From positions 62,001-126,000 of the forward strand of contig JBJLEZ010000009.1 of assembly GCA_045565695.1 (NCBI GenBank): 64,000 bases of DNA, in the 5' to 3' direction. The notes under the pieces are model-generated. The model searched no databases and had not been told where the DNA came from. It saw only the letters and a program-made list of their open reading frames with translations. Below are positions 9,244 to 18,374 of the stretch, one piece after another (the first letter of the stretch is position 1; each line of letters starts with the position of its first letter). The stretch is from GCA-2690565 sp002457235 (GTDB taxonomy: Bacteria > Verrucomicrobiota > Verrucomicrobiia > Opitutales > Coraliomargaritaceae). Both the position numbers and the translations under genes were made by a program.

Positions 9244-10443
9244 TTATTGAGAAAGCGGTAATTCAATGACTTGCCATGGTAGCCCATAGGTATTTAAAGC
9301 TTCCATAAAGGGATCGGGATTCATTTGCTCCATATTCCAAACACCTGCTTTTTTCCATGCCTGGCTCAAAATCATTTCTGCACCAATACGAGCAGGAACC
9401 CCAGTTGTGTAGCTAATCGCTTGGCTTAAGACTTCTTTATATGAAGCTTCATGGTCGCAAACATTGTATATGAAAATGCGTTTTTTCTCACCGTCTTTGA
9501 TTCCAGTGATATCGCAACCGATACATGTTTTTCCTTTTGTTCTAGGTCCTAAGCTAGAAGGATCTGGTAAAACTGCTTTCAGGAATTCAATTGGTTGAAT
9601 CGATTTTCCTTTGAATTCAATCGGCTTTATTGACGTCATGCCCACGTTTTCAAGTACCTTAAGGTGTGTTAGGTATTTCTCAGAAAAAGTCATCCAAAAG
9701 CGAATTTGTTTTAAATTTGGGATATTTTTAGAAAGGGACTCTAACTCTTCATGATACAATAAGTATGCATCTTGTTTTCCAACGACAGGAAAATCATATT
9801 TTTGATGTACGCTCATGGCTTCAATTTCTATCCATGCTCCTTTTTTCCAATAGCGACCGTTTTGGGTGATTTCACGTATATTGATTTCTGGATTGAAATT
9901 CGTAGCGAAATGGTATCCGTGGTCACCCGCATTTGCATCTAAAATATCTATAGTTTCAATCGAATCAAATAGATGTTTTTGAGCATAAGCACAAAATACA
10001 TTAGTCACACCAGGATCAAATCCAGACCCCAGAAGGGCAGTGAGGCCTGCCTCTTTAAAACGATCTTGATATGCCCATTGCCATTTGTATTCAAATTTTG
10101 CTTCGTTAGGTGGTTCATAGTTTGCGGTGTCTAAATAATCCACCTTTGCTTCTAAACAGGCATCCATTAAAGGCAGATCTTGGTAAGGTAAAGCGACATT
10201 AATGACTAAATCTGGGTTTTCAGCTTTGAGAAATGCACTAGTGCTCGTGACGTCGTCGGCATCTATAGCATAAGTTTTTATGGTACGGCCGGTTTTTTCT
10301 AATACTGTTTTAGCAATGGTCTCACATTTGCTCAAGGTTCTCGAAGCCAATACAATTTCAGAAAATATTTGTGGAGATTGAGCACATTTATGGGCTACAA
10401 CATTACCGACTCCACCAGCACCTATTATGATTACTTTTGACAT
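9244..10443 (-). CDS. Carboxynorspermidine synthase-type saccharopine dehydrogenase family protein
   Basis: NADPH-dependent reductive condensation of the saccharopine dehydrogenase family. The N-terminal Rossmann motif IIIGAGGVGN (residues 5-14) is followed by the family's ASRT segment, DADD and GFDPGVTNVFCAYA. Length 399 and the overall pattern match carboxynorspermidine dehydrogenases, which join aspartate semialdehyde to a diamine in the alternative polyamine pathway. The usual partner, carboxynorspermidine decarboxylase, is not in the window. Lysine biosynthesis (true saccharopine dehydrogenase) is less likely on length and motif grounds. The gene stands alone, 43 bases upstream of cysH on the same strand. 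Confidence 0.85.
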   Translation of the reverse strand: MSKVIIIGAGGVGNVVAHKCAQSPQIFSEIVLASRTLSKCETIAKTVLEKTGRTIKTYAIDADDVTSTSAFLKAENPDLVINVALPYQDLPLMDACLEAKVDYLDTANYEPPNEAKFEYKWQWAYQDRFKEAGLTALLGSGFDPGVTNVFCAYAQKHLFDSIETIDILDANAGDHGYHFATNFNPEINIREITQNGRYWKKGAWIEIEAMSVHQKYDFPVVGKQDAYLLYHEELESLSKNIPNLKQIRFWMTFSEKYLTHLKVLENVGMTSIKPIEFKGKSIQPIEFLKAVLPDPSSLGPRTKGKTCIGCDITGIKDGEKKRIFIYNVCDHEASYKEVLSQAISYTTGVPARIGAEMILSQAWKKAGVWNMEQMNPDPFMEALNTYGLPWQVIELPLSQ

Positions 10444-10511
10444 ACCCTATCTTAAGTATTTTAAGTTAGTATTTATCAAGTTTTAAAACTTTAAAACATA
10501 CATTTTAAGCA

Positions 10512-11078
10512 ATGAATTTTGACCAAGAAATTACATTAAATCGCGATACTTTAGCTACAATTATTCCTGCTGGTGAAGAGTACACTATACCAGCGGGTAC
10601 TGTTGTAACTATATCTCAGGCTTTAGGCGGTGCTGTCACGGTACGTACGGCAGAGGGCTTGTATCGGATTCCTAGTAAAGATTGGGATGCTTTAGGGGCA
10701 GAACTTAAAGAGTATTTAAATGAAACCGCGACACAGCCCACGCAGGCTAAATCGGATCAACCTTTTTCTAAGGATTTAGTATGGGATGCCTTAAAACAAT
10801 GTTTTGATCCTGAAATTCCTTTAAACATTGTTGATTTGGGTTTGATTTATGATTTGAGAATTTCTGAGCCGAGTGCATCAGGCGCTTATCAGGTCTATGT
10901 ACAGATGACTCTAACTGCACAGGGTTGCGGAATGGGGCCTGTGATTGCGGAAGATGCAAAAAAACAAATTGAGTTGATTCCAGAAGTCGAATCAGCCGAG
11001 GTGTCGATTATTTGGGAACCACCATGGAACCCTCATATGATATCAGAGCTAGGCCGTAAACAATTAGGTTTAGAATAG
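10512..11078 (+). CDS. sufT: SufT-type Fe-S assembly protein (MIP18/DUF59 family with N-terminal extension)
   Basis: An Fe-S cluster maturation factor. Residues about 85-188 form the MIP18 domain with DPEIPLNIVDLGLIYDL, TAQGCGMGP with the conserved cysteine, and VSIIWEPPWNPHMIS. The first 80 residues, with the predicted beta-rich TIPAGTVVTI region, correspond to the extension seen in SufT proteins encoded with suf genes. Here it is separate: sufS and sufU are at 49-51 kb. It ends 11 bases before the convergent DUF3108 gene. The ATG has no Shine-Dalgarno sequence, only an A/T-rich leader. Confidence 0.88.
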   Translation: MNFDQEITLNRDTLATIIPAGEEYTIPAGTVVTISQALGGAVTVRTAEGLYRIPSKDWDALGAELKEYLNETATQPTQAKSDQPFSKDLVWDALKQCFDPEIPLNIVDLGLIYDLRISEPSASGAYQVYVQMTLTAQGCGMGPVIAEDAKKQIELIPEVESAEVSIIWEPPWNPHMISELGRKQLGLE

Positions 11079-11089
11079 GCTCTATTGAA

Positions 11090-11962
11090 TTATCGTTTAA
11101 ACCGTCTCTTTAGCCCTTGGATTGGTGTAAGAGGTTTTTGTGGTGATTCTATTTGTTTACCCTTAATTGGGTTTCCTTGATATATTCCTCCAGAGAGAAT
11201 TGCATAGAAGCTTCCAACTCGTACTTTACTCTTTAGTTTTAAGGGTATGGCTGGACTGTGTTCGCTAAGATAGAGAACGACATTTGCATCTGGACTTTTC
11301 TTAAATACACCACGCAAACCTTGTGGGTCTATGTCTATAACTTCGGTCCGAAATTCTCCGAGTTGGGTTTTAATTGTTTCTGATTGTAGGTAGGATGATC
11401 GAATAGAAATTATTTGCCCTCCATCGCTTACATCTTGTTGAAAAATCGGGTCTATCTGAAAATCATTTTGGCATATTGCGACAATCAAACTTAGCGGATC
11501 CTGTAAATCTTTAGTGATTTCTATTGGCTGCAATAGAGTCTCATCTTTTTCTTCAGTAATTTGATTTAATTGATAATTAAAACGGACTATGGAATCGCTT
11601 TGTTTGCCTCCTTCATTGGAATTTTTTGTATAGATTGAAGGTTTAATCTGGTCGTTTGATATTATTAGTGAACTCACGATATGGCTTTCTATTGGATAAA
11701 TCGCGCTGACTAGTTCATTACTTTTAACACTAAACCGTACCTCGTATTTTTTATCGGTGCTTTTTGGTATCTCAATATCGTGGAAACTTAATTGAGCAGA
11801 ACCTATTTTTAAAAAGCTCCAATAAATGTCATAATCAAAGTGACTGTTTTTTTGAAAAAGGGAGACATTTTCCGTTTCAGCTAAGCTTACATGAAAAGGC
11901 ATCAATCCTGCTAAGATTAAGCATATTAAATGAAAAGACTGTTTAATCTTTCGTTGATTCAT
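11090..11962 (-). CDS. DUF3108-type exported protein
   Basis: Predicted periplasmic protein of unknown function. Residues 1-28 are a signal peptide (basic MNQRKIK, hydrophobic LICLILAGLMPF, then a small-residue site near SLA-E). The mature part shows the DUF3108 pattern: FDYDIYWSFLKIGSAQLSF near the start, DPLSLIVAICQ in the middle, and LYLSEHSPAIPLKLKSKV near the end. Such proteins are beta-rich. It ends with a basic tail (GLKRRFKR). It is divergent from the next gene, whose start is 30 bases away, so both promoters must overlap. Confidence 0.75.
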   Translation of the reverse strand: MNQRKIKQSFHLICLILAGLMPFHVSLAETENVSLFQKNSHFDYDIYWSFLKIGSAQLSFHDIEIPKSTDKKYEVRFSVKSNELVSAIYPIESHIVSSLIISNDQIKPSIYTKNSNEGGKQSDSIVRFNYQLNQITEEKDETLLQPIEITKDLQDPLSLIVAICQNDFQIDPIFQQDVSDGGQIISIRSSYLQSETIKTQLGEFRTEVIDIDPQGLRGVFKKSPDANVVLYLSEHSPAIPLKLKSKVRVGSFYAILSGGIYQGNPIKGKQIESPQKPLTPIQGLKRRFKR

Positions 11963-11992
11963 TGTTAAAACAGTCTATTAGTATTAAAAAAA

Positions 11993-13387
11993 ATGAAAAA
12001 AAGACAATCTGTTTACGAAAAAGCGTTAGAAATAAATTTAGATCCCAGTATTTACGGAGTTTTTGCTGAAATTGGAGCAGGGCAAGAGACGGCAAATTGG
12101 TTCTTTCGAGTTTCGGCTTCTGCGGGTACCGTGGCAAAAACCATATCTGCTTATGATATGATTATGAGTGACGCTCTCTATGGAAAAACTGAGCGTTATG
12201 TGTCTCAAGATCGACTTAAGTCTATGTTAGAATATGAGTATGATCTGCTAGTCCAACGCTTAGCTAAATCAATGGGTGAAACTACCACGTTTTTTGCTTT
12301 TTGTAATACAGTACGAGCAAGGGGTTACAACGATGATGGAGAATGTTATGGCTGGCTAGGCATTCGATATCAATTGAAGCCAAATGATAAACCGTGTGAA
12401 ATTCGTATTCATGTTCGTTTACTCGATAAAGATAACAGAGATCAAATGGAGGCATTGGGCATCATTGGTGTAAATTTAATTTATGCCGCATTTAAATATA
12501 AGCATGATTTGAAATTATTTGTTGAATCATTAGTCGATGGATTGAGCTCAAGTCGAGTTGAGATTGATTTACTTCGCTTCGAAGAAGAGGGGTTTAAGTA
12601 TGTTGATAACCGCTTATGCGCTTTGCAGCTTGTACAAAGTGGGCTTACCGAAGCGACCGTTTTTGATACCAAAGGTCAAGTCGTTCAGCCAATGGGAATT
12701 TTATACAAGAAGCCAATACTTTTACTTAGAGGTAGCTTCAACCCTATCTTGAAATTACATTTAGACATGTTGGCTCAATCAAAGCGGGTTTTTCAGACTG
12801 AGCTGCCTCAAGAATTATCGAAAGACCTTGTTGAAATTTGTGAAATCAGTACCAATAATTTATTACGTGATGGCTCTATGGATCATGGGGAATTTCTTGA
12901 CAGAGCCGATGCGATTCAAGCCTTAGGCAAGACGGTATTAATATCTCGAAGTGCTGAATTTTATCGTTTAACCACTTATCTAAGTCATTGTACAAGCCAA
13001 CCGATAGCCATTGTTTTAAGTATTGGTTTATTGAATGAGTTATTTAAAGAAAAATGGTCCCAAGATTTAGAAGGCGGGATGCTTGAATCTTTTGGCCGAT
13101 TATTTAAAAATAAAGTGAATCTGTATGTTTACCCTTGGCATAACTTTAAAAGTGGTGAATTGGTAACTGCAGATAATTTTAAGGCACCTGAAAGTTGGGA
13201 ATTGTTTTATCGTCATCTGAAAAACAATAAGCGAATTTGTCCAGTAGGCACAGGAGATCCGACTTTACTTGCAAAGACGAGTCGCGCTGTGATGAAGCAA
13301 ATTATGAATAAAGATCCAGACTGGAAGAACTGGGTGCCGAAAGAAGCACTTAAAATTATTGAGCGACAGTTTTCACAAACTTTATAG
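11993..13387 (+). CDS. Conserved protein of unknown function, 464 residues
   Basis: I recognise a widespread uncharacterised family: the start ALEINLDPSIYGVFAEIGAGQE and the following SAGTVAKTISAYDMIMSDALYG are highly conserved-looking and Gly/Ala-rich. Homologues in databases carry unreliable names (such as TonB-dependent receptor or nicotinate adenylyltransferase), which this sequence does not support: there is no signal peptide and no HxGH nucleotidyltransferase motif. The protein seems soluble and cytoplasmic, with mixed alpha/beta content and a RLDRAD-like FLDRADAIQALGKTVLIS segment near residue 305. It begins 30 bases from the divergent DUF3108 gene and ends 24 bases before the convergent cysJ. 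Confidence 0.7.
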   Translation: MKKRQSVYEKALEINLDPSIYGVFAEIGAGQETANWFFRVSASAGTVAKTISAYDMIMSDALYGKTERYVSQDRLKSMLEYEYDLLVQRLAKSMGETTTFFAFCNTVRARGYNDDGECYGWLGIRYQLKPNDKPCEIRIHVRLLDKDNRDQMEALGIIGVNLIYAAFKYKHDLKLFVESLVDGLSSSRVEIDLLRFEEEGFKYVDNRLCALQLVQSGLTEATVFDTKGQVVQPMGILYKKPILLLRGSFNPILKLHLDMLAQSKRVFQTELPQELSKDLVEICEISTNNLLRDGSMDHGEFLDRADAIQALGKTVLISRSAEFYRLTTYLSHCTSQPIAIVLSIGLLNELFKEKWSQDLEGGMLESFGRLFKNKVNLYVYPWHNFKSGELVTADNFKAPESWELFYRHLKNNKRICPVGTGDPTLLAKTSRAVMKQIMNKDPDWKNWVPKEALKIIERQFSQTL

Positions 13388-13411
13388 AGATTTTATCTTA
13401 CTAAGCTTATT

Positions 13412-15175
13412 TTAATAAACGTCTCTAAGGTAGCGCTTCTCCGTCTTCATATTTTTAACATATGCGACAGCATCTTCTTCAGAAATGCTTCCTTGTTCTT
13501 GCACGATTCGATGCAAAGCTTTATCGACATCATGGGCCATACGACTGGCATCTCCACATACGTAAAAATATGCACCTGATTCGAGCCATGAGAATAGCTC
13601 ACTAGCATTGGCAAGCATCTTGTCTTGTACGTAGACTTTTTCTTTTTGGTCACGGGAAAACGCTAAATCAATTTTACTGAGCAAGCCTTCTTTTTGATAA
13701 GTCTGCCATTCTGCTTGGTAGAGAAAATCTGTAATAAAATGTTGATCACCAAAGAAGAGCCAGTTTTTCCCTTTAGCACCAAGGGCTTTTCGCTCTTGCA
13801 TGAAAGCTCTAAATGGAGCGATGCCTGTTCCTGGTCCTACCATAATAATGGGTGCATCTGTATTTTTAGGGAGCTTGAAGTTTTTATTTGGTGTGACAAA
13901 CACATCTGCGGTTGCATCTAAATCTAAGCGATCTGCAAGATAGGATGAACAAACGCCTTCACGCTTTCTTCCGTGCGTTTCATAGCGTACAACAGCCACG
14001 GTTAGGTGAACAGAATCGGGATGGGCTTTTTGACTAGAAGCGATCGAATATAAGCGGGGTGGTAATTTTCTCAATAAATCAACGAGTGATTGAGGGTTTA
14101 ATTCTTTTGCAGGATAATCAACTAATACATCAATTAAGTCTCTTCCATTGATGTAACTTTGAATGTTTGATTTGTCTTCATCCTCTAATAAATCTGCTAA
14201 GGCTTGGTTGTTAGCAATTCCATTGTATCGAGTCAAAAAAGGAATGGATAGAGTTGTGATATCCAGTACGGATTTAAATGCTTCAGCTAAGCTATACGTT
14301 TCCTCTTTGATTAATACGGAAGTACTAGGATCGAATTGAGTAGTTTCCAATAAAGCGTTTACTAGTTCATCAGAATTTTTTGGCTGAACGGCTAATGAAT
14401 CACCTGCCTCATAGGTGAGACCGGTATCGCTTAAATCAAATTCCAGGTGCATGGTTTCCTTTGCCGAACCAGTGCCGTTTAAATTAATACGTTCTGAAAG
14501 ATCGGATTGGCATGGGTTTTTGCGCGAATATTTAACAGCAGTTTGGGTCTGTGTACTTGCCGTATTACTACTAGTATCTACTGTTAGTACACTTGAAAAA
14601 GCCTTGAGTGCTCCGTCAGACCATTCTGCAAATTCGTCATCAAAATCCACATCACAATCTTTTCTTTGGAATAGGCGGTTGCCTCCTAAATTCTCTAGGC
14701 GACTATCAAAATCTTTTCCAATCTTACAAAAGTGTTCATAACTTGTATCTCCTAGAGCGAGTACTGAGAAGTTGATTGGATCCAATTTGGGTGCAGCATC
14801 AGACATGAATGCTTCATAAAATTCAATCGCAGTTTCCGGGGGATCACCTTCGCCCCATGTACTGACGATCACAAGCAAGTTGTCTACTTTTTTAAGAGTA
14901 GCTAATGAAATATCGGCCATGTTGCTGATTTTAGCTTTGAAGCCTAATTTGTTAGCTTTTTCTGCAGTTTGTTCAGCCAAGGATTCTGCATTGCCTGATT
15001 CAGTGCCGTACAAGACCATTAGCTCAGAAGCTTTATCGGCTGTTTTCTTTGCAAGTGCATTCAAATGTTCACGCAACCAATTAATTTCATCGATTTGCAT
15101 TTCAGAAAACAAAGATGCTAGTTTTTCTGATATCGCTGGGGTTAAGGGTGTGTTCTTTGGAAAATTGTCGGACAT
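13412..15175 (-). CDS. cysJ: Assimilatory sulfite reductase flavoprotein subunit
   Basis: Carries electrons from NADPH through FAD and FMN to the CysI haemoprotein. It has a flavodoxin domain (about residues 55-200; LMVLYGTESGNAESLAEQ for the FMN phosphate and VSTWGEGDPPET), a linker, an FAD-binding domain with RLYSIASS (about 370) and GRKREGVCSSYLAD, and an NADP-binding domain with MVGPGTGIAPFRAFMQER, ending in RYLRDVY, the aromatic C-terminus that stacks on FAD. Length 587 is close to E. coli CysJ (599). It is divergent from cysI with 179 bases between the starts, an arrangement that suggests shared control, although I see no clear operator there. Confidence 0.95.
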   Translation of the reverse strand: MSDNFPKNTPLTPAISEKLASLFSEMQIDEINWLREHLNALAKKTADKASELMVLYGTESGNAESLAEQTAEKANKLGFKAKISNMADISLATLKKVDNLLVIVSTWGEGDPPETAIEFYEAFMSDAAPKLDPINFSVLALGDTSYEHFCKIGKDFDSRLENLGGNRLFQRKDCDVDFDDEFAEWSDGALKAFSSVLTVDTSSNTASTQTQTAVKYSRKNPCQSDLSERINLNGTGSAKETMHLEFDLSDTGLTYEAGDSLAVQPKNSDELVNALLETTQFDPSTSVLIKEETYSLAEAFKSVLDITTLSIPFLTRYNGIANNQALADLLEDEDKSNIQSYINGRDLIDVLVDYPAKELNPQSLVDLLRKLPPRLYSIASSQKAHPDSVHLTVAVVRYETHGRKREGVCSSYLADRLDLDATADVFVTPNKNFKLPKNTDAPIIMVGPGTGIAPFRAFMQERKALGAKGKNWLFFGDQHFITDFLYQAEWQTYQKEGLLSKIDLAFSRDQKEKVYVQDKMLANASELFSWLESGAYFYVCGDASRMAHDVDKALHRIVQEQGSISEEDAVAYVKNMKTEKRYLRDVY

Positions 15176-15354
15176 TTTAGACAGTTTATCGTGTTAATAG
15201 TTGAAATTTCGCTTTATCTGATTCTCTTAAAGACTTGCTAATTTGTTAATTTATTTTAATTTTATTACTTCTTAACTGACAAACAAATAAATAGAGTCAA
15301 GTCGTAGCATCAAATAAGTGTTTTAAGAAATAGTCGCAGAGAGTAAAACTTTTT

Positions 15355-17103
15355 ATGATATCAGATAGTCAATCACCGGAAAAATTGCATAAGAATGAGT
15401 CGATTAAGTCGGCGAGTGAGTTTCTTCGTGGAACCATTCTCGAAGGCTTGTCAGAATCAGTAACGGGTTCTATATCTGCTGAAGATCAGCAGCTAACTAA
15501 ATTTCATGGTATTTACCAACAGGATAATCGTGATAATCGTGCAGAAAGAAGGCGAAAGAAGTTAGATAAAGCCTACACCTTTATGGCTCGTATCTGCTTA
15601 CCAGGTGGTATTTGTACTCCTGAGCAATGGATCGCTGTCAATGACTTAGCCAATTTTTGTGAATTTGATACATTGAAAATTACGACACGCCAAGCACTTC
15701 AGCTTCACGGCATACTGAAAAGTAATCTAAAAAACACCATTCGCACAGTGAATGACGCATTGTTAACAACATTAGCTGCTTGTGGCGATGTGAATCGAAA
15801 TGTTATGAGCAACCCTAACCCTCCAGAAAGTAGGGTTTTTACCGAGGTACAAGCTATAGCTGAAGCAGTGGATACACATTTAAAACCAAGGACTTCTGCT
15901 TATGCTGAAATATGGTTAGATGGAGAGAAAGTTGTGTCTCATGGGGATTCTGAAATCGAGCCACTCTATGGAAAAACCTATCTGCCAAGAAAATTTAAAA
16001 TAGCTTTCGCTATACCACCCCATAATGATGTAGATGTCTTTGCTCATTGCTTAGGCTTTATTGCAATTATTAAAGATGATCAATTATTAGGTTTTAATGT
16101 AACCGTAGGCGGTGGCATGGGAATGACACATGGCAATGAGGAGACGTTTCCTCGATTGGCGGATGTGATTGCATTTTGTACACCCGATCAAGTAATCGAT
16201 GTCTCAGAAAAAATCGTATCCATACAAAGAGATTTCGGTGATCGGACTAATCGTGCACATGCTCGATTTAAATACACTGTGGAAGATCGTGGTAAAGATG
16301 CAATTTTACAAGAATTAGAAACACGATTGGGATATAAATTAGAAGCCCCCAAAGCCTATAAGTTTGAAAGCAATAGTGACCGTTATGGTTGGGTTCAAGA
16401 TTTTGAGGGTTTATGGAACGTGGGACTCTATATCGAAGGGGGACGTGTATTGGATAATGACAAACTTAAAATCAAAACAGGTCTAAAAGAAATTGCCAAA
16501 ATTCATAAGGGAGATTTTCGCTTAACTGCTAATCAAAACATCATCATTGGAAGAATAGCCGACAAAGACAAAGCGGAAATACAGGCTTTAATTGAAGAAT
16601 ATGGACTTGATGGTTATGAGAAATTTTCGGGTATTCGAAAAAATCAAATTTCTTGTGTCGCGCTTCCTACTTGTGGTTTAGCACTTGCTGAATCTGAACG
16701 TTATTTGCCTACTTTAGTGACTGAAATCGAAGGCTTGCTGGAAGAACTAGGCTTATACAATGAGCCAATTATCATACGATCTACCGGCTGTCCAAATGGT
16801 TGTGGCCGTCCTTACTTAGGTGAGATTGGATTAGTTGGAAAGGTGCCAGGGAAGTATAATTTATACCTTGGAGCTGGTTTTGATGGTGAACGTTTAAATA
16901 AGTTATATAAAAATTCAGTAACTCACGAACAGATTATTGAGTGTTTAAAACCTATTTTTATTGATTATGCAAAAAACCGCCAAGCTAACGAACGCTTCGG
17001 AGATTTTACTATCAGATCTGGTTATGTAAATGCGACCAACCATGGTAATGCTTTTCATAGCGATTTGAAAGAAATTCAGTATCAAGAAAAGGTTCAGCAG
17101 TAG
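15355..17103 (+). CDS. cysI: Assimilatory sulfite reductase haemoprotein subunit
   Basis: Reduces sulfite to sulfide with a coupled sirohaem and [4Fe-4S] cluster. The cluster ligands are visible as C434 and C440 (CVALPTCG) and C479 and C483 (CPNGCG). Sirohaem/sulfite-binding basic residues lie in RICLPGGICT, TTRQALQLHG and the NRNVMSNPNP region. Length 582 fits CysI. It pairs with divergent cysJ. The 3' end overlaps the stop of the convergent phosphatase gene by 10 bases. The neighbouring cysH supplies sulfite; the sulfate-activating genes are not in the window. Confidence 0.97.
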   Translation: MISDSQSPEKLHKNESIKSASEFLRGTILEGLSESVTGSISAEDQQLTKFHGIYQQDNRDNRAERRRKKLDKAYTFMARICLPGGICTPEQWIAVNDLANFCEFDTLKITTRQALQLHGILKSNLKNTIRTVNDALLTTLAACGDVNRNVMSNPNPPESRVFTEVQAIAEAVDTHLKPRTSAYAEIWLDGEKVVSHGDSEIEPLYGKTYLPRKFKIAFAIPPHNDVDVFAHCLGFIAIIKDDQLLGFNVTVGGGMGMTHGNEETFPRLADVIAFCTPDQVIDVSEKIVSIQRDFGDRTNRAHARFKYTVEDRGKDAILQELETRLGYKLEAPKAYKFESNSDRYGWVQDFEGLWNVGLYIEGGRVLDNDKLKIKTGLKEIAKIHKGDFRLTANQNIIIGRIADKDKAEIQALIEEYGLDGYEKFSGIRKNQISCVALPTCGLALAESERYLPTLVTEIEGLLEELGLYNEPIIIRSTGCPNGCGRPYLGEIGLVGKVPGKYNLYLGAGFDGERLNKLYKNSVTHEQIIECLKPIFIDYAKNRQANERFGDFTIRSGYVNATNHGNAFHSDLKEIQYQEKVQQ

Positions 17104-17747
17104 GTTTGTTTCGCATTTACTGAAATCAGTTTATTTTCTTCAACTAAGTAAGCTGTCAGTTTACCTCCATAGACGCAACCTGTGTCTAGGCATAAGGTGT
17201 TTCTTTTTTTAAAAATCCTTCTTCTTGGTGTATGTCCATAAATGACAAATGTGAGCTCTTTCCAATAGTTTACCCATAATTTAGACTTTGAGCGATGTGT
17301 GCGTTTTTCTGGTAAACCTTCCTTTGTAATTACCTGTACATTCGTTACAGTATCTAAACTTTGAGAGTGCCAAGGTTCATTAGGAACGAATCCTCCATGC
17401 ACAAAAAGAGTATCCAATGCACCTTCATAAATAAACTTTGGAAGATGTTTTAAAAATTTCCAATCTGACTTGTTTAATTGCTTATAGGTATGATGGTAAT
17501 GACTATTGAGGTATTTTAGACGTTTTTCTTTTTTAGCTGAAAGCAATCTCATTTCATGATTACCCATTATAGCTTGTATGTCATATGCTTTGGCGAGACG
17601 AATAGCCTCATGGCTATCTGGACCTTTATTGATTAAATCTCCAAGTTGTATGATGCGGTCGGATTTTTGCGGTTTGAGTTTTTTCAATAATTTCTCAAGT
17701 TCTCTTGCGCAACCGTGTACATCTCCAATAGCAATGGTTCTTCCCAT
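17094..17747 (-). CDS. Serine/threonine-type metallophosphoesterase (PPP family)
   Basis: All calcineurin-like metal-site motifs are present in order: GDVHG (residues 8-12), GDLINKGPDS, MGNHEMRLL, FVHGGF and YGHTPRR. The size (217) and motif spacing match small bacterial PPP phosphatases or diadenosine-tetraphosphate hydrolase-like enzymes (PrpA/PrpE/ApaH relatives). The substrate, phosphoprotein or dinucleotide, cannot be decided from sequence. The gene overlaps the 3' end of cysI by 10 bases on the opposite strand. Confidence 0.88.
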   Translation of the reverse strand: MGRTIAIGDVHGCARELEKLLKKLKPQKSDRIIQLGDLINKGPDSHEAIRLAKAYDIQAIMGNHEMRLLSAKKEKRLKYLNSHYHHTYKQLNKSDWKFLKHLPKFIYEGALDTLFVHGGFVPNEPWHSQSLDTVTNVQVITKEGLPEKRTHRSKSKLWVNYWKELTFVIYGHTPRRRIFKKRNTLCLDTGCVYGGKLTAYLVEENKLISVNAKQTYC

Positions 17748-17845
17748 AGTCTTTTAATGTTTAAATTAGGTATTTACTGCAATAAATTTCTAGCAAGAGT
17801 GAGTAAAAGCTTGAAAATTATGGAACATGAAAGACATTTTATAGA

Positions 17846-18352
17846 ATGTTTCACTGGGAAATAAAAGATTTTGGAAAGCTATCATCAATTTCAGGTAAGG
17901 CTTTTGAAGATGGAGATAAAGTTCTCTGTATTGTCTTAAAAGATATAAGGAATAACGAAATGATTCGTTGCGATCTTCTCGAAGTAGAATTTTCAGAATG
18001 GAAACAAACAGAAGATACAATAATTCTTGGGAAATGGTCTCGAGTTTTTGCCGAAGAGGCTAAAGCTTTAACTCAGGAAGAAAGAAAGCATTCAGCTGAA
18101 AGCTTCTTTTTTTCTCTTTTCGACTCTAGTGAGACAAATGAAGAGCAAGAAGAACTCGGCTTGCTTAAGTATCTATTTGCTGTGAGTTTGGAGAGAAAGC
18201 GTGTACTGAAATCGCAATCAATCAAAGCTGAAGCAGAGTCACAAATCTTCGTCCACGTAAAAACAAAACGAGAGTTTGCTGTACCAGTAGTGATTCCAAA
18301 CCTTGAAAGTGTTTCAAAAGTAGAGGCTATTATCGGTGATCTTTTATTGTAA
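17846..18352 (+). CDS. Conserved hypothetical protein, 168 residues
   Basis: No family recognised. Soluble, acidic in the middle (SSETNEEQEELGLL) with beta-rich ends, no signal peptide and no cysteine cluster. The start MFHWEIKDFGKLS and the WSRVFAEEAKALT segment look like part of a structured domain. It overlaps the longer possible form of the next gene by 17 bases and lies 22 bases from that gene's preferred start, so the two may be co-transcribed. It could be a lineage-specific regulator or chaperone; nothing in the sequence decides. Confidence 0.65.
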   Translation: MFHWEIKDFGKLSSISGKAFEDGDKVLCIVLKDIRNNEMIRCDLLEVEFSEWKQTEDTIILGKWSRVFAEEAKALTQEERKHSAESFFFSLFDSSETNEEQEELGLLKYLFAVSLERKRVLKSQSIKAEAESQIFVHVKTKREFAVPVVIPNLESVSKVEAIIGDLLL

Positions 18353-18374
18353 TCTAAAAAAAAATTCTGCAAGC

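Noticed and set aside
9244..10443. Lysine-pathway saccharopine dehydrogenase
   Set aside because: Length and the GFDPGVTNVFCAYA segment fit the carboxynorspermidine branch better.
11993..13387. TonB-dependent receptor or nicotinate-nucleotide adenylyltransferase
   Set aside because: Names used for homologues, but there is no signal peptide, no beta-barrel pattern and no HxGH motif.
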